From: Rhodopseudomonas pseudopalustris
GTDB taxonomy: Bacteria > Pseudomonadota > Alphaproteobacteria > Rhizobiales > Xanthobacteraceae
Assembly: GCF_900110435.1 (NCBI RefSeq)
Contig: NZ_FODT01000011.1
Location: forward strand, 105,379 to 169,378
Direction: 5' to 3'
Length of the DNA: 64,000 nt
The number at the start of each line of letters is the position of its first letter. Position 1 is the stretch's first letter. Made by a program: the position numbers and the translations under genes. The notes beneath the pieces were generated by a model. The model ran no database searches. It had not been told where the DNA came from and was given only the letters and a program-made list of their open reading frames with translations. Shown here piece after piece: positions 1-10,190 of this stretch.

Positions 1-68
1 CTGTAAAAGTCATTCCATTCCGCTTCGCTGCCCGGATCGGCAAAGCTGCATTCCACCGTATAGATCAA
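1..68 (-). CDS. Partial CDS, N-terminus of an unrecognised small protein (cut by window edge)
   Basis: Reading leftward from a TTG at 66-68, the frame stays open to the window edge and gives IYTVECSFADPGSEAEWNDF. This composition looks like a real soluble protein rather than a shadow. A GAAGGTGG stretch just upstream of the TTG can act as ribosome binding site. It would be transcribed divergently from the LysR gene at 235. I do not recognise the family with confidence, and only about 22 residues are visible. Confidence 0.5.
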   Translation of the reverse strand, partial: MIYTVECSFADPGSEAEWNDFY

Positions 69-234
69 TGCACCACCTTCGACCGCAAGCACGGTGCTTC
101 CGGCCTGTCTATCGTTGCTATTTCCTCATGATAGACTGCCAATCCATACCTAGTATACCGACAGCGGATCATGCTTCAGTGATCAAATATCAAGGTGGCG
201 GCGGATCGTGCGAACCATCGTGTGAGGAGCCGTC

Positions 235-1134
235 ATGCGCCGCAAGATTCCCAGCAATTCCGCCCTCATGGCGTTCGAGGCGTCTGCTCGTCATGGGAGC
301 TTCGCTCGCGCGGCCGACGAACTGGCCCTGACCGAAGGGGCGATCAGCCGCCAGATAGGCCGGCTGGAGGCATTCCTCGGCGTCACGCTGTTCGAGCGGG
401 TCGGCAATCGCGTGCGGCTTTTGCCGAATGGAGAGCGTTATGCGCTTCAGGTCCGCGAGTCACTCGACCGGCTGGAGCGTGACAGCCAATATCTGATGGG
501 GCAGCCCAGCGACGGCGCGAGCCTCGACATCGCCACCATCCCGACCTTTGCCGCCCGATGGCTCATTCCCCGCCTGGCACGGTTCCGGGAAAAGAACCCG
601 AACATCATCGTGCACCTTGCCGAACGGATGGAGCCTTTTGTGCTGACCGGAAGCGGTTTCGATGCTGCGATCCATTTCGAGCATCCTGCTTGGACGGGAA
701 TGAGAACGCACCGGCTGCTGCACGAGACGCTCGTCCCGGTGTGCCATCCGGCGCTTCTCGATAAAGGCGGAGAGGCGGCATCCCTTGATGAACTGCCGCG
801 CCTTCATCGGCGTCAAAACCCGGACGCCTGGCAGCGCTATGCTCAGGAAACGGGGATCACGCTGACCAATCCTGCGGTTGGTGCCCGTTACGATCTCCAC
901 TCCATGCAAATCGAAGCCGCGTTGGTCGGTCTCGGCGTCGCACTGGTGCCGCGCCTCTATATCGAAACCGAGTTGGCGGAAGGTCGCCTCGTCGCGCCTT
1001 GGCCCGATGGTAAGACAATCTCCAAGACCTTCTGCCTCATCCTGCCGGAGCCGATCCGATTGAGTGACGGTCCAATACAGGTATTCGCAGATTGGCTTCT
1101 CAAGGAGGCGCGATCATCAGAGTCACCCCCTTGA
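235..1134 (+). CDS. LysR-family transcriptional regulator, GcvA-like
   Basis: A 299-residue regulator with the winged helix-turn-helix at about residues 6-65 ([20 protein letters not shown], then [10 protein letters not shown]) and a type 2 periplasmic-fold effector domain behind it. The opening and the [10 protein letters not shown] segment after the recognition helix are typical of the GcvA/AmpR branch. The ATG at 235 is preceded by GAGGAG about 7 nt upstream. The gene stands between a divergent partial gene and a pseudogene on the opposite strand, so its target is not obvious; LysR proteins often control the divergent neighbour, here the gene cut by the window edge. Confidence 0.9.
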   Translation: MRRKIPSNSALMAFEASARHGSFARAADELALTEGAISRQIGRLEAFLGVTLFERVGNRVRLLPNGERYALQVRESLDRLERDSQYLMGQPSDGASLDIATIPTFAARWLIPRLARFREKNPNIIVHLAERMEPFVLTGSGFDAAIHFEHPAWTGMRTHRLLHETLVPVCHPALLDKGGEAASLDELPRLHRRQNPDAWQRYAQETGITLTNPAVGARYDLHSMQIEAALVGLGVALVPRLYIETELAEGRLVAPWPDGKTISKTFCLILPEPIRLSDGPIQVFADWLLKEARSSESPP

Positions 1135-1554
1135 TGCCAGCCTGCGTGTCTTGGCCCACTCGTGACAGAGCCGGAAAACTCTAGCCGCCGGTGTCGGCGC
1201 GGTGAGGTGGATCGCGAGCTGGTTCGCGATGGTCGGGTGCTCGACATAGGACACGCCGTCCGGCGCGAGCAGCGACGCGAGGATGTGGCCGTTCTGCCCG
1301 GCTTCGCTGGCGGCCAGCGGGGCGAGCGAGCCGACCGGCAGGCCGAGGTCAAGGTCGAGGCCATAGAGATGGTGCGCGCGGATGCCGGCGCCGGTCAGGA
1401 TCAGCAGGCGATGTTCGGGCAGCAGCTTCCGCAGCTCGTCCACGATCGGCAGGAATGCGCCGGCGGCGGTCAATCGCTGGTGGTATTGCAATGTATGGTG
1501 CTGGATAGACCGGATTCGCCGCTCGGCGTGCCCGCGGCGGCAGCGGGCTCTCAT
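1123..1554 (-). pseudogene. Remnant of a molybdenum storage protein subunit (MosA/MosB-like, amino-acid-kinase fold)
   Basis: An open frame of 143 codons whose middle part, codons 35-119 (1198-1452), reads like the internal part of the MoSto subunits of nitrogen fixers: [40 protein letters not shown] and [17 protein letters not shown]. Full-length subunits are about 270 residues. Here the N-terminal nucleotide-binding strand (VKIGG motif) and everything after the QLAIHL segment are missing and replaced by unrelated, arginine-rich or low-quality sequence. The frame also overlaps the end of the LysR gene by 12 nt. I infer a decayed, internally preserved gene fragment that makes no functional storage protein. 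Confidence 0.7.
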
Positions 1555-1582
1555 CCGGGTTTCCTGGAAGATGGCGGCTTTG

Positions 1583-2911
1583 CTATTCCGATTCCGATGG
1601 TGAGCGGTACTCGTTGGATTCGCGCAGGCCGCTGATCCACAGCGCCAGGATGGTCACCACTGCGCCCGACAGCAGGTATGCGCCCGACGAGATCAGGCCG
1701 AAATCGGTGGCGAGCAGCAGTGCGACCAGCGGGGCGAAGCCGGCGCCGAACAGCCAGGCGAGGTCGGCGGTCAGCGCCGACGCGGTGTAGCGATAGGCAG
1801 TCCGGAAGCTCGATGCGATCACGCCGGACGACTGGCCGAACGACAATCCCAGCAGGATGAAGCCGAGGATCATATAGGCGGTCTCGCCGACCGGGCCGGC
1901 ATCGAGCATCTGCGGGGCGAAGCCGCTGAACACCGCAATTGCGATCGCCGAGCCCATCAGCAGCGGCTTGCGGCCGATGCGATCGGCGAGCATGCCGGAC
2001 GCGATGATCGCCACCACGCCAAACATTGCGCCGATGGTCTCGATGATCAGGAACCGCACCGGGCTTTCGCGCGTGAACAGGAACACCCAGGACAGCGGGA
2101 ACACCGTGACCATATGGAACAGCGCGAAGCTCGCCAGCGGCGCGAAAGCGCCGATGATAATGTTGCGGCCGTCGTGGCGGAGCGTGTCGAGGACGCGGCT
2201 GGGCTGCAATTCGCGGCTTTCGAACAGCGACGAATATTCCGGCGTCACCACCATACGCAGCCGCGCGAACAGCGCGACGACGTTAATCGCGAAGGCGACG
2301 AAGAACGGGTAGCGCCAGCCCCAGCCGAAGAAGTCTTCCGAAGACAGATTCCCGGCGAAATAGGCGAACAGCGCGCTCGCCACGATCAGGCCGAGCGGCG
2401 CGCCGAGCTGCGGCACCATCGCGTACCAGCCGCGCTGCTGTTTCGGCGCGTTGAGCGCCAGCAGCGACGCCAGACCGTCCCAGGCGCCGCCCCAGGCGAG
2501 GCCTTGGGCCGCGCGCGCCAGCGCCAGCAGCCAGATCGCCGCCGCGCCGATCTCGTAATAGCCGGGCAGGAACGCGATCGCGACCGTCGCGGTGCCGAGC
2601 AACAGCATCGCGAGGATCAGCTTCGCGCTTTTGCCGTAGCGGCGGTCGATCGCCATGAAGATCACGGTGCCAAGCGGCCGGGCGATGAAGGCGATGGCGA
2701 AGATCGCGAACGAATACAGCGTGCCGGTCAGCTCGCTGGCGAACGGGAACACCAGCCGTGGAAACACGATCACCGACGCGATCGCATAGACGAAGAAGTC
2801 GAAGAACTCGGCGGTGCGGCCGATGATGACGCCGATGGCGATTTCGCCGGGATTGACGTGCTTGCGCGCCGGATCAGAGCCGAGTCCCGCCGTCGTCGTA
2901 TCTGTCATCAC
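1583..2911 (-). CDS. MFS transporter, metabolite:H+ symporter (MHS) type
   Basis: A 442-residue membrane protein with about 12 hydrophobic segments. It has the MHS-branch opening ([20 protein letters not shown]), a cytoplasmic loop-2 element (AIDRRYGKS) and a second copy in the middle loop ([13 protein letters not shown]). MHS transporters move small organic acids or osmolytes such as citrate, alpha-ketoglutarate, shikimate or proline/betaine with protons across the inner membrane; the substrate cannot be read from the sequence. Two ATGs stand in tandem at the start (2911 and 2908). It is a single gene, divergent from the cyo operon. Confidence 0.87.
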   Translation of the reverse strand: MMTDTTTAGLGSDPARKHVNPGEIAIGVIIGRTAEFFDFFVYAIASVIVFPRLVFPFASELTGTLYSFAIFAIAFIARPLGTVIFMAIDRRYGKSAKLILAMLLLGTATVAIAFLPGYYEIGAAAIWLLALARAAQGLAWGGAWDGLASLLALNAPKQQRGWYAMVPQLGAPLGLIVASALFAYFAGNLSSEDFFGWGWRYPFFVAFAINVVALFARLRMVVTPEYSSLFESRELQPSRVLDTLRHDGRNIIIGAFAPLASFALFHMVTVFPLSWVFLFTRESPVRFLIIETIGAMFGVVAIIASGMLADRIGRKPLLMGSAIAIAVFSGFAPQMLDAGPVGETAYMILGFILLGLSFGQSSGVIASSFRTAYRYTASALTADLAWLFGAGFAPLVALLLATDFGLISSGAYLLSGAVVTILALWISGLRESNEYRSPSESE

Positions 2912-3003
2912 CGCTCTGCCGTTGGAACAATTGAATCTCTGCGACCGCCTCTCAATGGCATGACGATCCTGTCCCTGTTTGAGCGGTGATCCCGCACCGC
3001 AAC

Positions 3004-3022
3004 ATTGGACAAATTGTCCAAT
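3004..3022. promoter_or_regulatory. Perfect inverted repeat, candidate operator before cyoA
   Basis: ATTGGACAA and TTGTCCAAT flank one central base, giving 9-bp perfect arms. It lies between the divergent MFS gene and the quinol oxidase operon, 67 nt before the proposed TTG start of cyoA. Symmetry with a single central base suits a dimeric regulator. The regulator is unknown, and the site does not match an FNR/FixK box. Confidence 0.5.
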
Positions 3023-3088
3023 GTCCCGATTGCTGCGCCGCAGCTAGGTCGGTGTTGCGAGGTATTCTCATTCTCAAAGGGCGAAACG

Positions 3089-4246
3089 TTGTCACGGTTC
3101 AAAATCCTGGCATTGCTACCATTGGCCGTTCTGTTGGGCGGCTGCGACTTTGTCGTGCTGGCGCCGGCCGGCGACGTGGCGGCGCAGCAGCGCGACCTGA
3201 TCGTGATTTCGACCGTGCTGATGCTCCTGATCGTTCTGCCGGTGATGGCGCTCACGGTCTGGTTCGCCTGGCGCTACCGCCACTCGAATGAAGCGGCGCG
3301 CTACGACCCGGACTGGGACCATTCGACCGGCCTCGAACTGGTGATCTGGTCGGCGCCGCTGGCGATCATCATCTGCCTGGGGGCGATCACCTGGATGGGC
3401 ACGCACCTGCTCGATCCGTATCGTTCGCTCGACCGGATCGCCGCCGACCGCCCGATCGACCGGGCCAAGACGCCGCTCGAGGTCAACGTCGTCGCGCTCG
3501 ATTGGAAATGGCTGTTCATCTATCCCGAATACGGCATCGCCTCGCTGAATGAGCTCGCCGCGCCGGTCGATCGTCCAATCAACTTCCGGATCACCGCGTC
3601 GTCGGTGATGAACTCGTTCTACATCCCCGCGCTCGCCGGCCAGATCTACGCGATGCCGGGGATGGAAACCAAGCTGCATGCGGTGGTCAACCACGCCGGC
3701 AAGTACAAAGGCTTCTCGGCGAACTACAGCGGCGCCGGCTTCTCCGGAATGCAGTTCGCGTTCCACGGCGTCGACGACGCAGGCTTCGAGCAATGGGTCG
3801 CGCGCACCAAGGCGAGCGGCAATTCGCTCGGCCGCACCGAATATCTCGCGCTCGAGCGCCCCAGCAGCAATGAGCCGGCGCGCGGCTTCGGCTCGGTCGA
3901 TAGCGATCTCTACCGCGCGATCCTCAACATGTGCGTCGATCCCGGCAAGATGTGCATGAGCGAGATGATGGCGATCGACGCCAGAGGCGGTCTCGGTCTC
4001 GCCGGCCTGAACAACACGCTGCCGATTGCTTACGACAAATACGCCCGTCGCGGCACGGCGCTGGGGCCGCAGCCGGCCTTCGTCGCCGGAACCTGCACGA
4101 TCGCCGAGCCGCAGGGCCGCATCACCGCTCAGGTCCGGGAAAGCACGCCGCTGCTCGGCGCCGGGCTGAAGCGTCCGTCGCTATTCACGCCGCCCGGGTC
4201 GTCCACCTCCCTGCGGCTCGGCGCGACGTCGAAGTCCGACTCCTGA
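3089..4246 (+). CDS. cyoA: Cytochrome bo-type ubiquinol oxidase subunit II
   Basis: Subunit II of the haem-copper quinol oxidase. I chose the TTG at 3089, giving 385 residues, because AAAGGGCGA sits just before it and the product begins with a lipoprotein signal ending in LLGGC. An upstream TTG at 3005 is inside the palindrome and would add 28 residues ahead of the signal. Two transmembrane helices follow the lipid-anchored cysteine, then a cupredoxin domain. The CuA ligands of cytochrome c oxidases are absent: the segment reads [12 protein letters not shown], as in E. coli CyoA, so the electron donor should be quinol. It is the first gene of cyoABCD. Confidence 0.92.
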   Translation: MSRFKILALLPLAVLLGGCDFVVLAPAGDVAAQQRDLIVISTVLMLLIVLPVMALTVWFAWRYRHSNEAARYDPDWDHSTGLELVIWSAPLAIIICLGAITWMGTHLLDPYRSLDRIAADRPIDRAKTPLEVNVVALDWKWLFIYPEYGIASLNELAAPVDRPINFRITASSVMNSFYIPALAGQIYAMPGMETKLHAVVNHAGKYKGFSANYSGAGFSGMQFAFHGVDDAGFEQWVARTKASGNSLGRTEYLALERPSSNEPARGFGSVDSDLYRAILNMCVDPGKMCMSEMMAIDARGGLGLAGLNNTLPIAYDKYARRGTALGPQPAFVAGTCTIAEPQGRITAQVRESTPLLGAGLKRPSLFTPPGSSTSLRLGATSKSDS

Positions 4247-4254
4247 GGGATCGC

Positions 4255-6264
4255 ATGTTCACCAATCCTGATATCGTCAAAGCGATCTTCGGCCGGCTGT
4301 CGCTGGAGTCGCTGCCGTTGCACGAACCGATCGTGGTGCTCGCCTTCATCGGCACCGCACTCGGCGGCGCCGCCGTCGCCGCGGGCATCACCTACTTCAA
4401 GCTGTGGGGCTATCTGTGGCGCGAGTGGTTCACCACCGTCGACCACAAGCGCATCGGCATCATGTACATGATCCTCGGCGTCGTCATGCTGCTGCGCGGC
4501 TTCGCCGACGCCATCATGATGCGCATCCAGCAGGCGATGGCGTTCAACGGCTCCGAGGGCTACCTCAACGCCCATCACTACGACCAGATCTTCACCGCCC
4601 ACGGCGTGATCATGATCTTCTTCGTGGCGATGCCGATGGTCACCGGCCTGATGAACTATGTCGTGCCGCTGCAGATCGGCGCGCGCGACGTGTCGTTCCC
4701 GTTCCTCAACAATTTCAGCTTCTGGATGACCACGGCCGGCGCCGTGCTGGTGATGATCTCGCTGTTCGTCGGCGAATTCGCGCGCACCGGCTGGCTGGCT
4801 TATCCGCCGCTGTCGAATATCGGCTACAGTCCGGACGTCGGCGTCGACTATTACATATGGTCGCTGCAGGTCGCCGGCGTCGGGACGCTGCTGTCCGGCG
4901 TCAACCTGATCTGCACCATCGTCAAGCTGCGGGCGCCCGGCATGACGATGATGCGGATGCCGATCTTCACCTGGACGTCGCTCTGCACCAACGTCCTGAT
5001 CGTCGCCTCGTTTCCGGTGCTGACCGCCGTGCTGGCGCTGCTGACGCTGGATCGTTATGTCGGCACCAACTTCTTCACGAACGACTTCGGCGGCAACCCG
5101 ATGATGTACGTGAACCTGATCTGGATCTGGGGCCATCCGGAGGTCTACATCCTGATTCTGCCGGCGTTCGGCATCTTCTCCGAAGTGGCCGCGACGTTCT
5201 CGGGCAAGCGGCTGTTCGGCTACACCTCGATGGTCTACGCCACGGTCGTCATCACCATCCTGTCGTATCTGGTCTGGTTGCATCACTTCTTCACGATGGG
5301 GTCGGGCGCCAGCGTCAACTCGTTCTTCGGCATCACCACGATGATCATCTCGATCCCGACGGGCGCGAAGATGTTCAACTGGCTGTTCACGATGTATCGC
5401 GGCCGCATCCGCTACGATTTGCCGATGATGTGGACGGTCGCGTTCATGCTGACCTTCGTGATCGGCGGCATGACCGGCGTGCTGCTCGCGGTGCCGCCGG
5501 CCGACTTCGTGCTGCACAACAGCCTGTTCCTGGTCGCGCATTTCCACAACGTGATCATCGGCGGGGTGGTGTTCGGCGCGTTCGCCGGCATCGCCTACTG
5601 GTTTCCGAAGGCGTTCGGCTTCAAGCTCGACGTGTTCTGGGGCAAGGTCTCGTTCTGGTGCTGGGTGGTCGGTTTCTACTTCGCGTTCATGCCGCTCTAC
5701 GTCCTCGGCCTGATGGGCGTCACCCGACGGCTGCGGGTGTTCGATGATCCGAGCTATCAGATCTGGTTCGCCATCGCGGCTTTCGGGGCGTTCCTGGTCC
5801 TGATCGGAATCGTCGCCTTCCTGATCCAGATCGCGGTCAGCGTCATGCGCCGCGAACAGCTACGCGACGTCACCGGGGATCCGTGGAACGGGCGCACGCT
5901 GGAATGGGCGACGTCGTCGCCGCCGCCCGACTACAACTTCGCCTTCACGCCGATGGTGCGCGACGCCGACGCGTGGTGGGACATGAAGAAACACGGCTAC
6001 AGCCGTCCTCTCGGCGGATTCAAGCCGATTCACATGCCGAGCAACACCGGGACCGGCGTCATTCTCGCCGGGCTCAGTACGGTGATGTCGTTCGGGCTGA
6101 TCTGGTACATCTGGTGGCTGGCGGCGCTGTCGTTCATCGCGCTGCTCGCCGTCGCGATCGGGCACACCTTCAACTATCACCGCGACTACCACATCCCTGC
6201 CGACGAGGTCGTTCGCGTCGAAGACGAGCGAACCCGTCTGCTCGCCGCGGGAGCCCGACCATGA
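4255..6264 (+). CDS. cyoB: Cytochrome bo-type ubiquinol oxidase subunit I
   Basis: The 669-residue catalytic subunit, close to the length of E. coli CyoB (663). It holds low-spin haem, high-spin haem and CuB and reduces O2 to water while pumping protons. The diagnostic [14 protein letters not shown] is present, with the CuB-ligand histidine, the cross-linked tyrosine and the D-channel glutamate. HHFFTMG and [11 protein letters not shown] hold further metal ligands. The start follows cyoA by 8 nt after GAGGG, and the stop overlaps the start of cyoC as ATGA, which points to coupled translation. Confidence 0.97.
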   Translation: MFTNPDIVKAIFGRLSLESLPLHEPIVVLAFIGTALGGAAVAAGITYFKLWGYLWREWFTTVDHKRIGIMYMILGVVMLLRGFADAIMMRIQQAMAFNGSEGYLNAHHYDQIFTAHGVIMIFFVAMPMVTGLMNYVVPLQIGARDVSFPFLNNFSFWMTTAGAVLVMISLFVGEFARTGWLAYPPLSNIGYSPDVGVDYYIWSLQVAGVGTLLSGVNLICTIVKLRAPGMTMMRMPIFTWTSLCTNVLIVASFPVLTAVLALLTLDRYVGTNFFTNDFGGNPMMYVNLIWIWGHPEVYILILPAFGIFSEVAATFSGKRLFGYTSMVYATVVITILSYLVWLHHFFTMGSGASVNSFFGITTMIISIPTGAKMFNWLFTMYRGRIRYDLPMMWTVAFMLTFVIGGMTGVLLAVPPADFVLHNSLFLVAHFHNVIIGGVVFGAFAGIAYWFPKAFGFKLDVFWGKVSFWCWVVGFYFAFMPLYVLGLMGVTRRLRVFDDPSYQIWFAIAAFGAFLVLIGIVAFLIQIAVSVMRREQLRDVTGDPWNGRTLEWATSSPPPDYNFAFTPMVRDADAWWDMKKHGYSRPLGGFKPIHMPSNTGTGVILAGLSTVMSFGLIWYIWWLAALSFIALLAVAIGHTFNYHRDYHIPADEVVRVEDERTRLLAAGARP

Positions 6265-6890
6265 GCGTCGCCGTCGCCACTCCACAGACCGCCGAGCCGG
6301 TGTTCCACGTCGTCGACGAGCACGCCCATCCCGAAGGCGCGAGCACGATGCTCGGCTTCTGGCTCTATCTGATGAGCGATTGCCTCATCTTCGCGATCCT
6401 GTTCGCCACCTACGGCGTGCTCGGCGCCAACTATGCCGCCGGTCCGGCGCCGAAGGATCTGTTCGATCTGAAGCTGGTCGCGGTCAACACCGCGATGCTG
6501 CTGCTGTCGTCGATCACCTACGGCTTCGCCATGCTGGAGATGGCGAGGGCGCGGGTCGGCGCCACCCAGCTCTGGCTCGGGATCACCGGGCTGTTCGGCC
6601 TCGCGTTCCTCGGGATCGAGCTCTATGAATTCGCCCACATGATCCATGAAGGGGCGACGCCGCAGCGCAGCGCATTCCTGTCGTCCTTCTTCACGCTGGT
6701 CGGCACCCACGGTCTGCACGTCACTTTCGGCATCGTCTGGCTGGTGACGCTGATGGTGCAGGTGGCGCGGACCGGGCTGATCGAGGCCAATCGCCGGAGG
6801 CTGATGTGCCTCAGCATGTTCTGGCACTTCCTCGACGTGGTGTGGATCGGCGTCTTCACCTTCGTCTATCTGTTGGGAACGTTGCGATGA
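6261..6890 (+). CDS. cyoC: Cytochrome bo-type ubiquinol oxidase subunit III
   Basis: A 209-residue, five-helix subunit [23 protein letters not shown] is the typical C-terminal signature of the COX3/CyoC family, and [20 protein letters not shown] marks the middle. It lacks redox centres and supports stability and proton pumping of the oxidase. ATG at 6261 overlaps the cyoB stop, and the cyoC stop in turn overlaps the cyoD start at 6887, so the operon is translationally chained. Confidence 0.95.
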   Translation: MSVAVATPQTAEPVFHVVDEHAHPEGASTMLGFWLYLMSDCLIFAILFATYGVLGANYAAGPAPKDLFDLKLVAVNTAMLLLSSITYGFAMLEMARARVGATQLWLGITGLFGLAFLGIELYEFAHMIHEGATPQRSAFLSSFFTLVGTHGLHVTFGIVWLVTLMVQVARTGLIEANRRRLMCLSMFWHFLDVVWIGVFTFVYLLGTLR

Positions 6891-7279
6891 CCCTCAATTC
6901 TCCCCCCGTCGACGCGCACGGCCACGACCACGGCCATGAAGCCCACGTGGCTGCCCATAATCATGGGACGCTGAAGAGCTACCTGATCGGCTTCGGATTG
7001 TCGGTGGTGCTCACCGCCATCCCGTTCTGGCTGGTGATGGGCGACGTGCTCGGCAACAAGCAGGCGACCGGGCTGGTGATCATGGCGTTCGCGGCGGTGC
7101 AGATCGTCGTGCACATGATCTATTTCCTGCACATGACCACCGCGGCAGAAGAAGGCTGGACGATGATGGCGCTGATCTTCACCATCGTCATGGTGGTGAT
7201 CGCGCTGGCGGGCTCGCTGTGGGTGATGCACCATCTCACCACCAACATGATGCCGGCCCACGACATGATCCGGCGGTGA
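6887..7279 (+). CDS. cyoD: Cytochrome bo-type ubiquinol oxidase subunit IV
   Basis: A 130-residue protein with three transmembrane helices after a histidine-rich hydrophilic N-terminus (HGHDHGHEAHVAAHNHG). It has the family's KSYLIGFGLS, VHMIYFLHM and LWVMHHLTTNM segments. CyoD assists copper insertion and assembly in the E. coli enzyme; the histidine-rich head here could bind metal, which is inference. It overlaps cyoC by 4 nt. Confidence 0.93.
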   Translation: MTLNSPPVDAHGHDHGHEAHVAAHNHGTLKSYLIGFGLSVVLTAIPFWLVMGDVLGNKQATGLVIMAFAAVQIVVHMIYFLHMTTAAEEGWTMMALIFTIVMVVIALAGSLWVMHHLTTNMMPAHDMIRR

Positions 7280-7296
7280 GGAGGAGGGCCGCGATC

Positions 7297-8133
7297 GTGA
7301 CCCCCGACAGCGATCCGGCGAACGGCGCCCGCCCATCGGCGCGCCGGCCCTCGCTATGGCTCACGATCCCGGCCGTCGCCGGCGTGTTCGGATTGATCGC
7401 GCTCGGCATCTGGCAGATCGAACGGCGGGCCTGGAAACTGGCGCTGATCGATCGGGTCGAGCAGCGCGCTGATGCGGTGCCTGTGCCGCTGCCTCCAGCC
7501 GCATCCTGGCCCGAGGTGACTGCAGCCCGCGACGAATACCGGCGCGTGACCGCCAGCGGCCGATTCTTGCACGATCGGGAGACGCTGGTGAAAGCCGTCA
7601 CCGACGCCGGCGGCGGCTCTTGGGTGATCACGCCGCTGCGAACCGAAGACGGCGCCACGGTGCTGATCAATCGCGGTTTCGTTCCGCCGGACCAGCGCGA
7701 TCGTGCGACCCGCAGCGCGCGTGAGCCTGCGGGAGAGATCGCGATCACCGGCCTGTTGCGCGTGACGGAGCCAGGCGGCGGCTTTCTTCGGCACAATGAT
7801 CCGGCCGGCGATCGCTGGTACTCGCGCGACGTCGCCGCCATCGCGGCCGCGCGCAGCGTCGAAAGTGTCGCACCCTTTTTCATTGATGCGGATGCTTCGC
7901 TCAATGCGCCCGGGCAGCCGATCGGCGGCCTGACGGTGGTGCGGTTCCCCAATAACCACCTGGTCTATGCGCTCACGTGGTTTTGCCTGGCTTTTATGCT
8001 GTTCGGCTGGCTTGTTGTTGCCTTCGGGAGCGGATTTTTCCGGCGCGCACGCGCCGGCCGCGGACCGGGTCAAGAGGTGCGTTCCGCCCTCCCAACGGGG
8101 TCACATGCTGGACCGATCGCCGAGCATCGCTGA
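7297..8133 (+). CDS. SURF1-family oxidase assembly protein
   Basis: A 278-residue protein with the SURF1 layout: an N-terminal helix with LGIWQIERRAWKLALI (the conserved W-Q-x-x-R-x-x-W-K block), a central soluble domain containing WVITPLRTEDGATVLINRGF, and a C-terminal helix after NNHLVYALTWFCLA. SURF1 proteins help build haem-copper oxidases, probably by handling haem. The GTG at 7297 was chosen because GAGGAGGG precedes it. Placement directly behind cyoABCD implies service to the quinol oxidase. Its 3' end overlaps the RegB gene by 29 nt. Confidence 0.9.
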   Translation: MTPDSDPANGARPSARRPSLWLTIPAVAGVFGLIALGIWQIERRAWKLALIDRVEQRADAVPVPLPPAASWPEVTAARDEYRRVTASGRFLHDRETLVKAVTDAGGGSWVITPLRTEDGATVLINRGFVPPDQRDRATRSAREPAGEIAITGLLRVTEPGGGFLRHNDPAGDRWYSRDVAAIAAARSVESVAPFFIDADASLNAPGQPIGGLTVVRFPNNHLVYALTWFCLAFMLFGWLVVAFGSGFFRRARAGRGPGQEVRSALPTGSHAGPIAEHR

Positions 8134-9502
8134 CGACAAGGCCACCGCGACTTTGCAGGACAAAATCGCGCCGGCGCGCGTGCGGCCGCGCCTCGGCGAC
8201 GATGTGACGCTTTCGCCGGCAGCGTCGTCACCTGCCGACGACGCGACCGACCGCAAGAACATGTCGCTGCTGATCCAGCTCCGCTGGACCGCGGTGATCG
8301 GTCAGATCGTCACCATCGGCGCAGTCCATTTGTGGCTCGGCGCTCCGCTGCCGGTCGTGCCGATGGGCGCGGTCGTGCTCGGGCTGATTGCGCTCAATAT
8401 CGGCAGCCTGGCGTGGATGCGGTATCGCGTGGCGGTCAGCAATCGCGACCTGCTGATCGCGCTGATCCTCGATGTCGTCGCGCTCACCGCCCAGCTCTAT
8501 CTCAGCGGCGGCATCACCAATCCGTTCACGTCCTTGTATCTGCTGCAGGTGACGCTCGGCGCCGTGTTGCTCGACAGCCGGGCGAGCTGGTCGCTGGTTG
8601 CGGTCGTGTTCGCGGCGTTCATCTGGCTCACCGGGGCGTCGCGGCCGCTGGTGTTGCCGCAAGCCGCCGGCGATCCGGTCAATCTGACCGTCGCCGGAAT
8701 GCTGATCGGCTTCGCGCTGAATGCCGTTCTGCTGGTGGTGTTCGTCACCCGCATCCATCGCAATCTGCGCGAACGCGACGCGCATCTGGCGGCGCTGCGC
8801 CAGCATGCGGCGGAACAGGATCACATCGTGCGAATGGGCCTGCTGGCGTCCGGCGCGGCGCACGAACTCGGCACGCCGCTGGCGTCGGTCTCCGTCATTC
8901 TCAGCGATTGGCGACGGATGCCCGCGCTGACGGAGAACAGCGAACTCGCCGAGGATCTCACCGAAATGGAGACCTCGCTGAAGCGGTGTCAGTCGATCGT
9001 GACCGGAATTCTGGTCTCCGCCGGCGAAGCGCGCGGCGAGGGCTCGTCGCCGACCACGGTGGCCGAATTCCTGTCCGCGATCGCCGAGGAATGGCGGAAC
9101 GCGCGCTGCAAGACCACGTTACACGTCGTCAACGTGTTCGGAGAGGATCTGCCGATCGTCTCGGACGTGACGCTGAAACAGGCGATCTTCAACGTTCTCG
9201 ACAACGCCTTCGAGGTCTCGCGCCACTGGATCGAACTGGTCGCAGAACGCGACGGCGACGATCTGGTGCTGTCGATCATCGATCGCGGGCCGGGCTTTTC
9301 GAAGGACATGCTGACGCAGATCGGCAAGCCTTATCAATCCAGCAAGGGGCGGGTCGGCGGCGGTCTCGGCCTGTTCCTGGTGATGAACGTGGTGCGCAAG
9401 CTCGGCGGTTCGATGACAGCCGAGAATCTTCACAACCGCGGCGCCAAGGTCAAGCTGGTGTTGCCGCTGAAGACGCTCGCGATCGGAGACGACTTTGACT
9501 GA
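8105..9502 (+). CDS. regB: Redox sensor histidine kinase, RegB/PrrB/ActS family
   Basis: A 465-residue membrane kinase. About six hydrophobic segments (residues 50-220) include GGITNPF at 135-141, the GGxxNPF loop that defines RegB and takes part in quinone sensing. The H-box AHELGTPLASVSVIL places the phosphorylated histidine at 253. Cys295 in LKRCQSIV corresponds to the redox-active cysteine of Rhodobacter RegB. The N- and G-boxes follow (NVLDNAFEVS, DRGPGFSKD, GGGLGLFLVMNV). It overlaps the SURF1 gene upstream and the regulator downstream. Family members control respiration, photosynthesis, CO2 and N2 fixation in response to redox state. Confidence 0.95.
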   Translation: MLDRSPSIADDKATATLQDKIAPARVRPRLGDDVTLSPAASSPADDATDRKNMSLLIQLRWTAVIGQIVTIGAVHLWLGAPLPVVPMGAVVLGLIALNIGSLAWMRYRVAVSNRDLLIALILDVVALTAQLYLSGGITNPFTSLYLLQVTLGAVLLDSRASWSLVAVVFAAFIWLTGASRPLVLPQAAGDPVNLTVAGMLIGFALNAVLLVVFVTRIHRNLRERDAHLAALRQHAAEQDHIVRMGLLASGAAHELGTPLASVSVILSDWRRMPALTENSELAEDLTEMETSLKRCQSIVTGILVSAGEARGEGSSPTTVAEFLSAIAEEWRNARCKTTLHVVNVFGEDLPIVSDVTLKQAIFNVLDNAFEVSRHWIELVAERDGDDLVLSIIDRGPGFSKDMLTQIGKPYQSSKGRVGGGLGLFLVMNVVRKLGGSMTAENLHNRGAKVKLVLPLKTLAIGDDFD

Positions 9503-10028
9503 GGAACGCTCGCTGATCGTCGTCGAGGACGACGCCGGATTCGCCCGCACGCTGAAGCGCTCGTTCGAGCGCCGCGGCTACGAGGTCGTGCACGCCTCCA
9601 CCATCGAAGACGTGCGCGACGCGCTGGACGAACGCTCGTTCGGCTACGCCGTGGTCGATCTCAAGCTCGGCATCGCATCGGGGCTCGCTTGCGTCGAGCT
9701 GCTGCACGCGCAGGACCCGGAAATGCTGATCGTGGTGCTGACTGGCTTTGCGAGCATCGCCACCGCGGTGGAGGCGATCAAGCTCGGCGCGTGTCACTAT
9801 CTCGCCAAGCCGTCGAACACCGACGACATCGAGGCGGCATTCCGCAAGGCGGAAGGCAATGCCGACATCGCGCTGGGGAGCCAGCCGACCTCGTTCAAGA
9901 CGCTGGAATGGGAACGCATCCATCAGACGCTGATCGACAGTGAGTTCAACATTTCCGAAGCCGCGCGGCGTCTCGGGATGCACCGCAGGACTTTGGCGCG
10001 CAAACTCGAGAAGCGGCAAGTCAGATAG
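9495..10028 (+). CDS. regA: Redox response regulator, RegA/PrrA/ActR family
   Basis: A 177-residue partner of the kinase just upstream, overlapping it by 8 nt. The receiver domain has acidic residues VVEDD, the phosphoacceptor Asp55 in VVDLKLG and a conserved lysine in LAKPSNTDD. The C-terminal Fis-type helix-turn-helix reads FNISEAARRLGMHRRTLARK, almost identical to RegA/ActR proteins, which bind GC-rich degenerate sites. Placement behind cyo-surf1 suggests that the sensor and the oxidase it monitors share a transcript. Confidence 0.95.
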   Translation: MTEERSLIVVEDDAGFARTLKRSFERRGYEVVHASTIEDVRDALDERSFGYAVVDLKLGIASGLACVELLHAQDPEMLIVVLTGFASIATAVEAIKLGACHYLAKPSNTDDIEAAFRKAEGNADIALGSQPTSFKTLEWERIHQTLIDSEFNISEAARRLGMHRRTLARKLEKRQVR

Positions 10029-10190
10029 CCGGTTGCTGATGTGGCGGCGCGTCGCCAGTTCGCGGCCGCGGAGCCGCGCCGTCGCGCGCCTCGACGTCGA
10101 TGATTGACAAGCCGCCAATTGCTGGCCTTTGTTCGGGCGGTCGCGGTGGAACAGCGGCATTTTGCGCAATTATCGTGACGAGGAATTTGA

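Noticed and set aside
3005..3088. N-terminal extension of CyoA from TTG at 3005
   Set aside because: The codon lies in the palindrome, and the extension would precede a lipoprotein signal peptide, which must be at the N-terminus.
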